Shown here: positions 49,216-56,719 of the stretch, one piece after another | Layout of the letters: the number at the start of each line of letters is the position of its first letter | Position numbering within the stretch: the stretch's first letter is position 1 | From: Rubripirellula tenax | GTDB taxonomy: Bacteria > Planctomycetota > Planctomycetia > Pirellulales > Pirellulaceae | Length of the DNA: 64,000 nucleotides | Direction of reading: 5' to 3' | Assembly (NCBI RefSeq): GCF_007860125.1 | Contig: NZ_SJPW01000002.1 | Span: 62,001 to 126,000, forward strand | Notes under the pieces: model-generated | Seen by the model: the letters and a program-made list of their open reading frames with translations, nothing else | Told to the model about the DNA's origin: nothing | The model's database searches: none | Position numbers and translations under genes: made by a program

Positions 49216-50421
49216 TCAAGACTCACGTTGTGTGGATCGCGAATAGATTTCGTGAAAAGCGGCGTCCGGAATTGCGACGGCGGAAATGAACTGCTGACGC
49301 CTCATTCCGTGAGATTCTAAAACATCATTTACGTCGTCAAAAGTAATCGGGTTCTCGAATAACTCCGTGCTGGTGAATTCAATTGCCAAGCCTTGGGCGT
49401 CGGCGCCTTTAAAATGTTCCATCAGATGGCGCCATTCGTAGACACCAAACCGTTGAAATTCGCCAAACAAATTCTTGACAGTCCCCGTGACACGTTTGGT
49501 CAATGCCGAACAAGCCCGAACCCGACCACCGCCCTTTCGTTTGTCCCCGCTGACGTACCACAGAATCCGGCCAAATTGCGAGTTAGGACCCTGCAGTGGA
49601 CTTTTGTAGTACGCGGAGTCCGGGTTGATGACGAGCGATGTTTCAGGATTAAAAAGTGGCATATCCCAGAGCCGGAAGTCGAAGAGTTCCTGTGCCCATC
49701 GTGGTTGTATCGGTATCACCCAAGTTGGAAGTTGACCGAAAGTGACCTTACCCGGATGAATCAAACACTCAAGTCGCTGCGTTTCAACCTCATTTCCCAT
49801 GCAACCATGATCTAAGTCTACGGTTTGGGAAATTTGCCTTGCAAGCTCCATTGGGACGACTCCCGAGTCTCTCATCGCCGAAAGTTCGGCGTTTAGGCTG
49901 CCTTGGTTCCACACTCCGGGTAACGAGAGCCTCCACAGCGACCCGTCGGCCTGACACCAGCCCCGCCGGGTACACGCTTCCACGACAAGCGGCGTCGGTA
50001 AGCGATCTGAAATCGTAATCGTTCTACGTTGTCCGCTTCTCCATGCGCCAAGCGGTTGATCCGCGAAATATTCGGCAAGGATGCGTCCGAAGCGGGTGCC
50101 TACAAGTCGCCGGTTCAATCGAAGTCGATGAATTTCTCGGCCGCCGTCGTTCAAGACTCGAATCGCGAACAAGGCAATACACTCGTTGGTTCGAGAGCAA
50201 ACACGATAAATCTCCCACTCTCGTGGATCGGCAAGCATCGCATTGAGCTCAGCACGGAACACTTTCAGAGTCTCGCCGCCCGCTGAGTCGATAAACAATT
50301 TCAAGTCAAAATCGGCGATCGAAACAACTCGATGTCGCTCGATTCCCGATCGAGTCAGTTCGCGGTACTGATATCCGTCGGCGATATCGGATTCAGCATC
50401 GCTGCTGATTTGAACGATCAT
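49216..50421 (-). CDS. Chimeric protein: ParE-like N-terminus, GNAT-like core and C-terminal domain of the PIN-GNAT family
   Basis: 401 residues. The first 45 (VQISSDAESDIADGYQYREL onward) look like the start of RelE/ParE toxins. From about 50, WEIYRVCSRTNECIALFAIR, HRLRLNRRLVGTRFGRILAE and the strand after it fit a GNAT acetyltransferase core. The C-terminal part (WVIPIQPRWAQELFDFRLWD, RILWYVSGDKRKGGGRVRAC) is the domain that follows GNAT in PIN-GNAT proteins, so the PIN RNase domain seems replaced. It overlaps the antitoxin gene by 4 bp (ATGA). Whether the chimera is functional or a fusion relic is open; the frame is intact. Confidence 0.7.
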   Translation of the reverse strand: MIVQISSDAESDIADGYQYRELTRSGIERHRVVSIADFDLKLFIDSAGGETLKVFRAELNAMLADPREWEIYRVCSRTNECIALFAIRVLNDGGREIHRLRLNRRLVGTRFGRILAEYFADQPLGAWRSGQRRTITISDRLPTPLVVEACTRRGWCQADGSLWRLSLPGVWNQGSLNAELSAMRDSGVVPMELARQISQTVDLDHGCMGNEVETQRLECLIHPGKVTFGQLPTWVIPIQPRWAQELFDFRLWDMPLFNPETSLVINPDSAYYKSPLQGPNSQFGRILWYVSGDKRKGGGRVRACSALTKRVTGTVKNLFGEFQRFGVYEWRHLMEHFKGADAQGLAIEFTSTELFENPITFDDVNDVLESHGMRRQQFISAVAIPDAAFHEIYSRSTQRES

Positions 50422-50636
50422 TGGCCTAGCTTAAGCAATCGTGCTTTGGCATCCGCCCACGTCGAAACCGATGCTTCGCCATTTTCCAAGCGTTGTGTCC
50501 GCTCCTTTAGCACTTGCTGATGCCACTCCGGCGATTGCACATCGCCGGGATTTTGGCACAGGCTCGACCAAACCGTTTCAAGAACTTGCATTTTTTCCGA
50601 AACGGACATCGAATCGAGTGGAAGATCAACGGACAT
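50418..50636 (-). CDS. Addiction-module antitoxin (TIGR02574-like)
   Basis: 72 residues. The pattern MSVSEKMQVLETVWSSLCQN then VQSPEWHQQVLKERTQRLEN and GEASVSTWADAKARL is that of putative addiction-module components normally paired with a RelE/ParE toxin. The stop overlaps the next gene start, and that gene begins with a ParE-like segment, so this is the antitoxin side of the pair. Family members bind the toxin and may bind their own promoter. Confidence 0.85.
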   Translation of the reverse strand: MSVDLPLDSMSVSEKMQVLETVWSSLCQNPGDVQSPEWHQQVLKERTQRLENGEASVSTWADAKARLLKLGQ

Positions 50637-50707
50637 ACGAAAGGCTCCGAAACGGAAGTGAAAAACGACGCACTTATTCTAACCGGCGGAAGCACAACGA
50701 GGAAATC

Positions 50708-50887
50708 CTAACGCTGGAAGATGGAAACGATGATCTGCTTTGCTTCGTCGCTCAGCGTGGACCAGAGTCGCACCAACTCGCGTAGGGTGGAATCTGTGGC
50801 AAGTGCTTCGCACTCTGCTTCGCCTATACCGGGGATCATGCTGATTCCCCGCGTTTCGGGCGAATGTTCTGATCCTGTATCGCCCAT
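50708..50887 (-). pseudogene. Integrase-tail-like remnant, copy 1
   Basis: Reading the minus strand from the ATG at 50887 gives GDTGSEHSPETRGISMIPGI and then DSTLRELVRLWSTLSDEAKQ before the stop. The GDTG start is the antisense translation of a tRNA 3' end. Such tails are found at the C-terminus of site-specific integrases in planctomycetes, as I recall them. No catalytic domain is attached. Bases 50771-50887 recur at 57486-57603. Confidence 0.5.
50771..50887 (+). repeat. 117-bp dispersed repeat, copy 1, ending in the tRNA 3' 12-mer
   Basis: Matches 57486-57603 with three substitutions and one inserted base. The last 13 bases contain CTGTATCGCCCA (50875-50886), identical to the 3' end of tRNA-Val, in the same orientation. 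It is a candidate attachment site left by integration. Bases 50888-51079 continue with a diverged terminator hairpin and the second 48-bp repeat. Confidence 0.7.
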
Positions 50888-50955
50888 CCCGTCGCTTTGC
50901 TTCAGGTTGAGCAAAGGGGGAAGAAGTGGAAACAAGCCTTCGTTGCGCGGGCTTT

Positions 50956-51003
50956 TTTTGCACTTCCTCGTGCGGTCCACTCGAGGTCGCTACGGCTTGC
51001 TTC
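50956..51003 (+). repeat. 48-bp direct repeat, copy 2
   Basis: Identical to 46896-46943. Immediately after it (51003) the sequence joins the 3' end of the protease gene (matches 47995 onward), so about 1 kb present in the first module is missing here. Confidence 0.85.
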
Positions 51004-51079
51004 GCCGTTGTTCAACGACGACGGCTCTCGCGTGATCGGCCTAGTCGCGTGGCGAACCGGCGATGGTCACTGACTCGCG

Positions 51080-51853
51080 ATGAACGCCGCCGCCGTTCGC
51101 TCGTTCGTTGGCGGCGAAGTCTCTGCCGTTGATACCGAGCTGCCCGAAGATGCGATTCAGCTTTGGCAATCTCGCGTGCGTTTGGTTCTCGTCACGTCGG
51201 CAGGTTGCCGCCCGTGCGAACTGCAAAAGCGCTCGATGCCCGATGATGTTCGCTACGAAACGATCGACATCGCGAAGGCAAACGCGAAGGGCTACAACAT
51301 CCGCACGACACCAACGTTGATGGTCTTCGTCGACGGCAGGCTTGAACACACATCGAGCGGCTTGCTTCGCGGCGACCGCCTGACCGCGTTCTTGGATCGC
51401 TGGGGTTTCGGCAGCAGGGATCTACACCCCGAAGAATTGGAGCCCGCCGATGACGACTTCAACCCATGGACAAATAACCGCCGCTGGAACCGAGGCCCCG
51501 TCCGAGACCGAATCGACAACGCGAAAGACAAGTTCGCGTGGTGGTTGCTTGGCAAATGGCTCGGCTTCGCGGGCGGCGGAGTCGCGATCGTGTTTCCGTG
51601 GCTGTTCCTTATCTTTCGAGATCTTTCGAGATCTTTCGAGATCTTTCGAGCGTTACGCAAACTGCGTAGGTCTGAAGGTGCAGGATGCCCAGCAAAAAAA
51701 TCGCCTTCGCGGCGACGATCGTCTCAACGACCGCGAAAGCCCGTCCAGAAGCGTAGAACACAGAAAAGCGGATGCTCTGCTTGTGGGGATCCTCGGTTCG
51801 ATCCGAAACTAATCTTGCTTTCTATGCGGCCTCGCCGTACACTTGGTAGATGA
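51080..51853 (+). CDS. Thioredoxin-like membrane protein, copy 2
   Basis: 257 residues, homologous to the 219-residue product at 48072 over its first 200. The site is C43-R-P-C46 and TTPTLMVFVDG is kept. After the membrane segment an extra RDLSRSFEIF is encoded by a 10-bp tandem repeat (51611-51650). The C-terminal tail differs: a basic stretch then SGCSACGDPRFDPKL that runs to the next gene, with which it overlaps by 4 bp (ATGA). That overlap suggests translational coupling to the toxin-like gene. The region just upstream repeats the last 70 bp of the protease. Confidence 0.8.
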   Translation: MNAAAVRSFVGGEVSAVDTELPEDAIQLWQSRVRLVLVTSAGCRPCELQKRSMPDDVRYETIDIAKANAKGYNIRTTPTLMVFVDGRLEHTSSGLLRGDRLTAFLDRWGFGSRDLHPEELEPADDDFNPWTNNRRWNRGPVRDRIDNAKDKFAWWLLGKWLGFAGGGVAIVFPWLFLIFRDLSRSFEIFRALRKLRRSEGAGCPAKKSPSRRRSSQRPRKPVQKRRTQKSGCSACGDPRFDPKLILLSMRPRRTLGR

Positions 51854-52224
51854 ATGGCGACGAACTTCTCTATTTCGTGTACCTCGACGAGTTCCAGGAT
51901 GATTGGAAGTCGATCTGCTCGAGTGACAACGATGAGTCGAGCCTCTGGACACTCGAAATGCTCATCATGAGTGATCCGGAAGGGCCGCCGATCATCGCGG
52001 GAACGGGTGGATTGCGAAAGGTCCGATTCGCAATCGCAGGCAGCGACCAGGGGAAGAGCGGCGGCGTTCGTGTGTGTTACGCGTACTTCGCCGAGTACCA
52101 CATCGTCTTGATGATGATGGCGTACCCGAAGAATCGAAAAGACAATTTGTCCGCGAGCGAAAAGGCTGGAATCAAGAAGTACATTGCGATCACGGACAAG
52201 TGGTTGAAGGAGAACTCACGGTGA
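51850..52224 (+). CDS. RelE/HigB-family toxin
   Basis: 124 residues. The core IIAGTGGLRKVRFAIAGSDQ, GKSGGVRVCYAYF, then YPKNRKDNLSASEKAGIKKY is the pattern of RelE/HigB-type mRNA interferases, with basic residues facing the active site. The start overlaps the stop of the thioredoxin-like gene. The antitoxin follows 18 bp later, the toxin-first order of HigBA. It should cut mRNA on ribosomes unless bound by the antitoxin. Confidence 0.83.
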   Translation: MNGDELLYFVYLDEFQDDWKSICSSDNDESSLWTLEMLIMSDPEGPPIIAGTGGLRKVRFAIAGSDQGKSGGVRVCYAYFAEYHIVLMMMAYPKNRKDNLSASEKAGIKKYIAITDKWLKENSR

Positions 52225-52242
52225 AAAACCCCGAGGTTGAAC

Positions 52243-52614
52243 ATGAACAAGAAAACTGAAAAGACAGTCGGCAGCGAACTGGTGGAGCGTCTCGAACGCT
52301 TCGCCAAGAAACTCGAAGCGGTCGATAGCGTCGATGATCTATCGACGTTCTTAACTGTTCGCAAAGTGAAGTTGAGTTTAAGCCCAGCAACCTTTAGCGG
52401 CGAGCAAGTCAAAGCAGTTAGAGAGTCGTTGCAAGTGAGCCAGGCCGTGTTCGCTGACTTTCTTGGCGTGTCCGTGGGGGCGGTTCGCGATTGGGAACAA
52501 GGGATCAACGAACCGATCGGTCCGGTGTGTCGAATCATGGAAGAAATCACAAACGACCTGAAATCGTGGTCGCGACGGATTCGTGAACTCGCCAATGTCA
52601 CTGCTAGTTGCTGA
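52243..52614 (+). CDS. HigA-type antitoxin with XRE helix-turn-helix
   Basis: 123 residues from the ATG at 52243. The N-terminal half is helical and charged; the HTH is near 62-85 (VRESLQVSQAVFADFLGVSV then GAVRDWEQG). It should bind both its operator and the toxin from the preceding gene. The order toxin then antitoxin, and the sizes, fit HigBA modules. A TTG at 52237 is an alternative start. Confidence 0.85.
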   Translation: MNKKTEKTVGSELVERLERFAKKLEAVDSVDDLSTFLTVRKVKLSLSPATFSGEQVKAVRESLQVSQAVFADFLGVSVGAVRDWEQGINEPIGPVCRIMEEITNDLKSWSRRIRELANVTASC

Positions 52615-52635
52615 AGCAGCATTGAAGATTTAAGG

Positions 52636-52923
52636 ATGACCAACATGGAGCCAAGCGGGCAAGAATTCAACCCGAACGACGTGCCTGGCTCGGCACCTTC
52701 TCGTTTAACGAACCTCGTTGATGAATACTCGGCTTTGGTTTCAGACTCTCAAAATCCAAGTTGGGAGTTGATTGAGGCTAAGCTGATCGACGTTCACGAC
52801 TGGACACCGGACGCTGCCCACGCACTTGTGAAAATGGCTAAGCAATACGGTTGGTTCTTTTTGCGAAATGCAACGGCCCTAGCGATTGCGTGTGACCAAG
52901 AAGATGGTGATATGAGAATCTGA
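52636..52923 (+). CDS. Small hypothetical protein downstream of the HigBA-like pair
   Basis: 95 residues, acidic, with two helices visible (SWELIEAKLIDVHDWTPDAA and HALVKMAKQYGWFFLRNATA). I recognise no family. It starts 21 bp after the antitoxin on the same strand and is likely on the same transcript. It may be a module component or cargo. Confidence 0.55.
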   Translation: MTNMEPSGQEFNPNDVPGSAPSRLTNLVDEYSALVSDSQNPSWELIEAKLIDVHDWTPDAAHALVKMAKQYGWFFLRNATALAIACDQEDGDMRI

Positions 52924-52934
52924 TCGCCAAGCGG

Positions 52935-53226
52935 TCAAAGCTCATCTATTCCGATCGACTTTAGGTGCTGATAGGTCGAGTCATAGAATTCGGGCGCCCG
53001 TGTTGGATCTTTGGCATCGCCATCGGGAACGCAGATTACCATTCCGTGCCTTGCCCGCGTTAACAGCACTCGATACGCGTTCTTCAGGTATGACTGACGT
53101 TCTGCTTTGTTGATCTTTTGCCATTTGTTTCCTCGAAACGAACAGTAAATCCATCCATCATCAGCATGCCGAAAGTCCGCATCCCAGGTGACGCAGGCCC
53201 AATCGAGTTCGAGGCCTTGGAGCTGG
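52935..53226 (-). pseudogene. C-terminal remnant of a DUF2075/Schlafen-type helicase
   Basis: The minus strand reads GLELDWACVTWDADFRHADD, then GWIYCSFRGNKWQKINKAE, SYLKNAYRVLLTRARHGMVI and ends HLKSIGIDEL before a TGA at 52935. LKNAYRVLLTRAR is the last helicase motif of the DUF2075 family. Upstream (above 53226) the frame meets a stop and the match ends, so about 95 codons of a much larger protein survive. The break is 140 bp before the IS66 remnant. Confidence 0.72.
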
Positions 53227-53369
53227 TCAGAATCTCATCGAACATTGAAGAACTCATTGAAAACGCGAATGCAGAGATTCGATGCGTCGCTTCAACGGAA
53301 GGTGTAACTATTCAGCCGCGTGAGATTGGTGTTGGCTGATTTTGGCGGATTCGTTCTGATTTGCAAACC

Positions 53370-53581
53370 ATGGACGAAGCCACCACCACCGCCCCGACGA
53401 TCGATTCGAGTTTGCTCGATAAGCTGCTCAGCAACCAGCTCAGCGAAGCCGACGCCCGCAGCTTTGCTCTGGGTGATCCCGAGTGCTTGGTTTTCACGCT
53501 GCTGGCGATTCAGCAGCGTTTGGCGAATACCTCGCAAACCATTGGCCCCAACACACCTTCCGCTGCGATCTCCCCCTTCGC
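53370..53581 (+). pseudogene. IS66 transposase, N-terminal remnant
   Basis: SSLLDKLLSNQLSEADARSF and LAIQQRLAN then TIGPNTPSAAISPFA are the N-terminal helical part of IS66 TnpC. The frame is cut at 53581 by the IS21 element. If the IS21 element and one target copy are removed, it continues in frame into 56150 as AKPPAKPKRLLKYGNELLTF, so the middle, including most of the DDE core, had already been deleted. Upstream, 53227-53369 holds no gene that I recognise. Confidence 0.85.
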
Positions 53582-53670
53582 TGTCACTGGGCGATTGAGA
53601 AGGGACCACCTGTGGGCGCCTCTGGTCCCTTTTGAAATTGGTGGTTTGGGATCGGGCGGTTTCGCCTGAT

Positions 53671-54453
53671 CTACTTATCTTTTTCGGCTTCCGAGCCGGT
53701 GGGCGCTTTGGTCCCTTTTGAACTTTTCTCGGCATTTTTCAGACGGTAGCTACGGCCTGTGAGCTTCATGATCTCCGCCGATTGCAGGAACCGATCCAGG
53801 ATCGCACTGGCGCTGGGTACGTCGCCGATCAGTTTGCCCCAGTCTTCCAGCGGGCGGTTCGTCGTCATGATCGTGCTGCGAACTTCGTGACGACGCATGA
53901 TGATCTCGAATAGGTATTCGCCGCTGCGTTTGGGCAACTGCTTCATCCCCATGTCGTCGATGATTAACAGGTCAGGTTTGAGGTAACGCGCCAGCACTTT
54001 CTCTTCACCGCCCATCGCTTCGTCGTGCAAGAAGTCACGCACCACATCAAAGATGCTGCGGTAATAGACCATCGCGCCTGATCGTATCACTGCGTGACCG
54101 ATCGCTTGAGCGAGGTGACTCTTGCCCGTTCCGGGCGGGCCACACATCAGCACGTCTTTGGCACCGCGAAGGAAGTGTCCGCTGGCTAAGTCAAAGACTT
54201 TCGCGCGGTCGATGCTTCGGTTGAAAGAGAAGTCAAAGTCTTCCAATCGGCGCACATCGCGAAAGCCTGCGCGACGGACACCGCGGTCGATCTTGCGATC
54301 GTTTCTAACCAGCGATTCATCGGCCAGCACCAGTTCCAAGAACTCCAGGTGAGTTAGCTTGCTTGCGGTGGCTTCTTGAAGTCGAACCTCGAGCGTTTCG
54401 GCCATGCCGCCCAGACGCAGTTCGCGCAGAGTTCGTGAGAGTGATTCATTCAT
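53671..54453 (-). CDS. istB: IstB, IS21 ATP-binding helper protein
   Basis: 260 residues from the ATG at 54453 (a longer frame reaches 54516). AAA+ features: Walker A CGPPGTGKSHLAQA, Walker B LLIIDDMGMKQLP, and STIMTTNRPLEDWGKLIGDV. IstB regulates IstA and target choice. The C-terminal SSKGTKAPTGSEAEKDK is encoded over one copy of the repeated terminal motif (53699-53722). It follows istA with a 35-bp gap. Confidence 0.94.
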   Translation of the reverse strand: MNESLSRTLRELRLGGMAETLEVRLQEATASKLTHLEFLELVLADESLVRNDRKIDRGVRRAGFRDVRRLEDFDFSFNRSIDRAKVFDLASGHFLRGAKDVLMCGPPGTGKSHLAQAIGHAVIRSGAMVYYRSIFDVVRDFLHDEAMGGEEKVLARYLKPDLLIIDDMGMKQLPKRSGEYLFEIIMRRHEVRSTIMTTNRPLEDWGKLIGDVPSASAILDRFLQSAEIMKLTGRSYRLKNAEKSSKGTKAPTGSEAEKDK

Positions 54454-54488
54454 TGATCGTTTCCTCCATGAAACGTTTTGGGAAAGAG

Positions 54489-56030
54489 TTAAGAAGTCAA
54501 TTGGTTCTGAACGCACTCGTGAACGAAGCGTTCGTAATCCGCCAGCGGTCGGATCAGTTCGTGGTCTTCCAGGAACGGCATCAGTTCCTGAACCGGACCG
54601 CCACGCTGGATCAACTTGCGAATCGTCCGCAAGTGAAAGTCACCATGACGCCACGCGATCTCACACGCCTGTTCGATCTGGTCGCAGCGATACTGATTCG
54701 TCAACGACAGCAGTCCTTGTAGAACGCGGGTGCCAGCGATGCCACGCTGCCGCAGCATCGACTGACTCCAACGAGTGCTGTGAACCCCGATAAACGCGGT
54801 CTTTTTGAGTAGATACGCACTGCCTCGTTCGACAGAGTTGATCTTTTCACTGGCGATGTGCTGAGTCTTGGTGTTGAACTTGCCCTGTTCGCTGCGGGCG
54901 AACACGGCGATGGTTTTCAAATCATCATCGAGCAGACGCACCGTGCGAGCGTCCCACCGCGCCCACACATTGCGGCCGACATACTCCGGAGGCGCGCTGT
55001 AAAACGCTCGATCGATCGCAACGTGTCCATCGCGGTTGACCTTGCGGCGAGCTTCACTGAAGTTTGCGAACCGCTCGGTGGGAAGCGGCAGCAGTGTATC
55101 CTTCTCAGCAGCCTCAAAGTGACTGCCCACTTGCTTGCGAGTCGTTCCGTGAATTCGCAAGTCGGCAACGGTCGCTTCCCAGTGTGTGAGAAAATCATTC
55201 TGCTCCAAAAGTGTTGCGAACGAGCGACCACGTAGTGCATTCTCTTGAACGTAGTCGACGCCACGTTCGACCTTGCCTTTATGACGAGGCGTGTACGGCC
55301 GCGTCGGCAGAATCGTAATGCCGTAGTGTTGCTCAAAGGCGCGCAGCTTCGGAACCAGTTCGGGGTCGTACCAGTCGGGGTTCTTCACTGCGGCGCGAAG
55401 GTTATCAATGACGACGGTTTTGGGAACGCCACCGAAATGCCAAAACGCATTCTCCAACGCCGCAATGAAGTCATCAGTGGTCTGCCTGAACACAACTTCG
55501 GCGTAACCCTTGCGAGAGTGACTCAGGACGACTCGAAGCACATGGGTGCGTCTTCGCTTGCCGTCCTTGCCGACGACCGGCGCGCCGGTGCCGAAGTCGA
55601 CTTGAGCTTCCCAGCCTGGCGCGACTTCGATGCGCCGGAAGGCTTGTGGGTTTTCAGTGCGGAGCTTCTTGACGAACCGACGCACGCTCCAGTACTTGCC
55701 CTGGTAGTCACGCTCGAGCTGCAAGTCTTGGAAGATCCGCTGAGCGTGAAGCCCTTGGTCGAGTTTGTCTTGGATCAGTTGCCGAAACGGCTCGCACTGA
55801 CTGGCCGACGTGACCGCTTGGGAGACCGGCGGCGGATCATCCGAGCCGGTGGGCGCCCCGGTCCCTTTTGAATCGGCGGCGGCGTACTGAGCCGGTTCCT
55901 GGTTCTGCAAATGCCGCCGAACGGTCTTTCGATCGACGCTGAGAGCCTCAGCGATCTGATGCTGGGACTGGCCTTGCTGATGTAACTTCTTGATCGCATT
56001 GGACTTGGTCACGCTTAAATGATTGGCCAC
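54489..56030 (-). CDS. istA: IstA, IS21 transposase
   Basis: 513 residues from a GTG at 56030. An HTH lies at 10-42 (QSQHQIAEALSVDRKTVRRH). The DDE site is D145 (QVDFG), D209 (VVIDNLRAA) and E255 (KGKVERGVDY), as in the Mu/IS21 group. The C-terminal Mu-like beta domain includes HVAIDRAFYSAPPEYVGRNV. Residues 54-63 (SKGTGAPTGS) are coded over a copy of the repeat motif at 55849-55872. The frame has no defect, so the element may be active. Confidence 0.94.
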   Translation of the reverse strand: MANHLSVTKSNAIKKLHQQGQSQHQIAEALSVDRKTVRRHLQNQEPAQYAAADSKGTGAPTGSDDPPPVSQAVTSASQCEPFRQLIQDKLDQGLHAQRIFQDLQLERDYQGKYWSVRRFVKKLRTENPQAFRRIEVAPGWEAQVDFGTGAPVVGKDGKRRRTHVLRVVLSHSRKGYAEVVFRQTTDDFIAALENAFWHFGGVPKTVVIDNLRAAVKNPDWYDPELVPKLRAFEQHYGITILPTRPYTPRHKGKVERGVDYVQENALRGRSFATLLEQNDFLTHWEATVADLRIHGTTRKQVGSHFEAAEKDTLLPLPTERFANFSEARRKVNRDGHVAIDRAFYSAPPEYVGRNVWARWDARTVRLLDDDLKTIAVFARSEQGKFNTKTQHIASEKINSVERGSAYLLKKTAFIGVHSTRWSQSMLRQRGIAGTRVLQGLLSLTNQYRCDQIEQACEIAWRHGDFHLRTIRKLIQRGGPVQELMPFLEDHELIRPLADYERFVHECVQNQLTS

Positions 56031-56149
56031 AGTCTCCCGTTCTCGGTTTCGCTGTTTGCAAAACGAACAACAGTAATTCGGCCAACCCCCTCACTATGTG
56101 GAGGACTTTCAGGCGCCCATCACTGGTCCCTTTTCAGCGCCCCGTGACA

Positions 56150-56459
56150 CTTCGCCAAACCGCCTGCCAAGCCGAAGCGTCTGTTGAAGTACGGCAATGA
56201 GTTGTTGACGTTTTTGTGGCACGATGATGTTCCGTCGGACAACAATGCCGGGGAGCGAGCGATTCGTCCGGCCGTAATGATTCGCAAGAACAGCTATTGC
56301 AACCACAGTGAACGCGGTGCGTTGACTCAGTCGGTGTTGATGACGGTATTTCGCACGCTTCGGCTTCGTGGACGTGAACCATTAGCGACGATCCTCGATG
56401 CCCTCGCTATCGACGCGGCAACCGGAAACATGCCACCGATGCCACAGAAGGCTGAATAG
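56150..56459 (+). pseudogene. IS66 transposase, C-terminal remnant
   Basis: LLKYGNELLTFLWHDDVPSD and NNAGERAIRPAVMIRKNSYC match the end of IS66 TnpC (its final DDE glutamate region), then RTLRLRGREPLATILDAL. It continues the N-terminal piece at 53370 once the IS21 element is removed. The right IS66 end was not identified. An overlapping open frame runs on to 56670. Confidence 0.85.
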
Positions 56460-56670
56460 TTACGGCCAATACGAGCAGGATACGTCGCTCTACATCAACA
56501 AAGACACTGGTCAGTATTTCATCGTCGAAAGTGAGGAGTTTGTAAGCGGACCCGATGTCAGGTGTTCTCATCAAGTCAAGCCGCTCACACAGCAAGAACT
56601 CGAAGCACTTGTTTCTACGGACGCTGAATTGGCAAAGAAATGTCAACAAATGACGGCGGAGTCACCCTGA
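56460..56670 (+). other. Possible C-terminal fragment of an unknown gene
   Basis: The frame after the IS66 remnant reads SYGQYEQDTSLYINKDTGQY then FIVESEEFVSG and LTQQELEALVSTDAELAKKC, which looks like real protein, but its start lies within the IS66 coding end. It may be the 3' part of a gene cut by the IS66 insertion. No family is recognised. Confidence 0.35.
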
Positions 56671-56719
56671 TTTATTCCGACTTTGCCGAGAATCCGTAAC
56701 AAGCACTACGCCGTCGGGT

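Larger units (their letters stand above)
53582..56149 (-). mobile_element. IS21-family insertion sequence, complete, with 6-bp target duplication
   Basis: The ends read TGTCACTGGGCG on the left (from 53582) and, inverted, TGTCACGGGGCG on the right (to 56149); both continue to AAGGGACCA. The flanks carry CTTCGC at 53576-53581 and 56150-56155, a 6-bp duplication. The element is 2568 bp and encodes IstA and IstB on the minus strand, both intact. A motif of the form GTGGGCGC-n-GGTCCCTTTTGAA occurs at 53612, 53699 and 55849. Confidence 0.93.

Noticed and set aside
53118-53339. 73-codon plus-strand open frame
   Set aside because: Its first third is antisense to the helicase remnant; the rest is too short and featureless to support.
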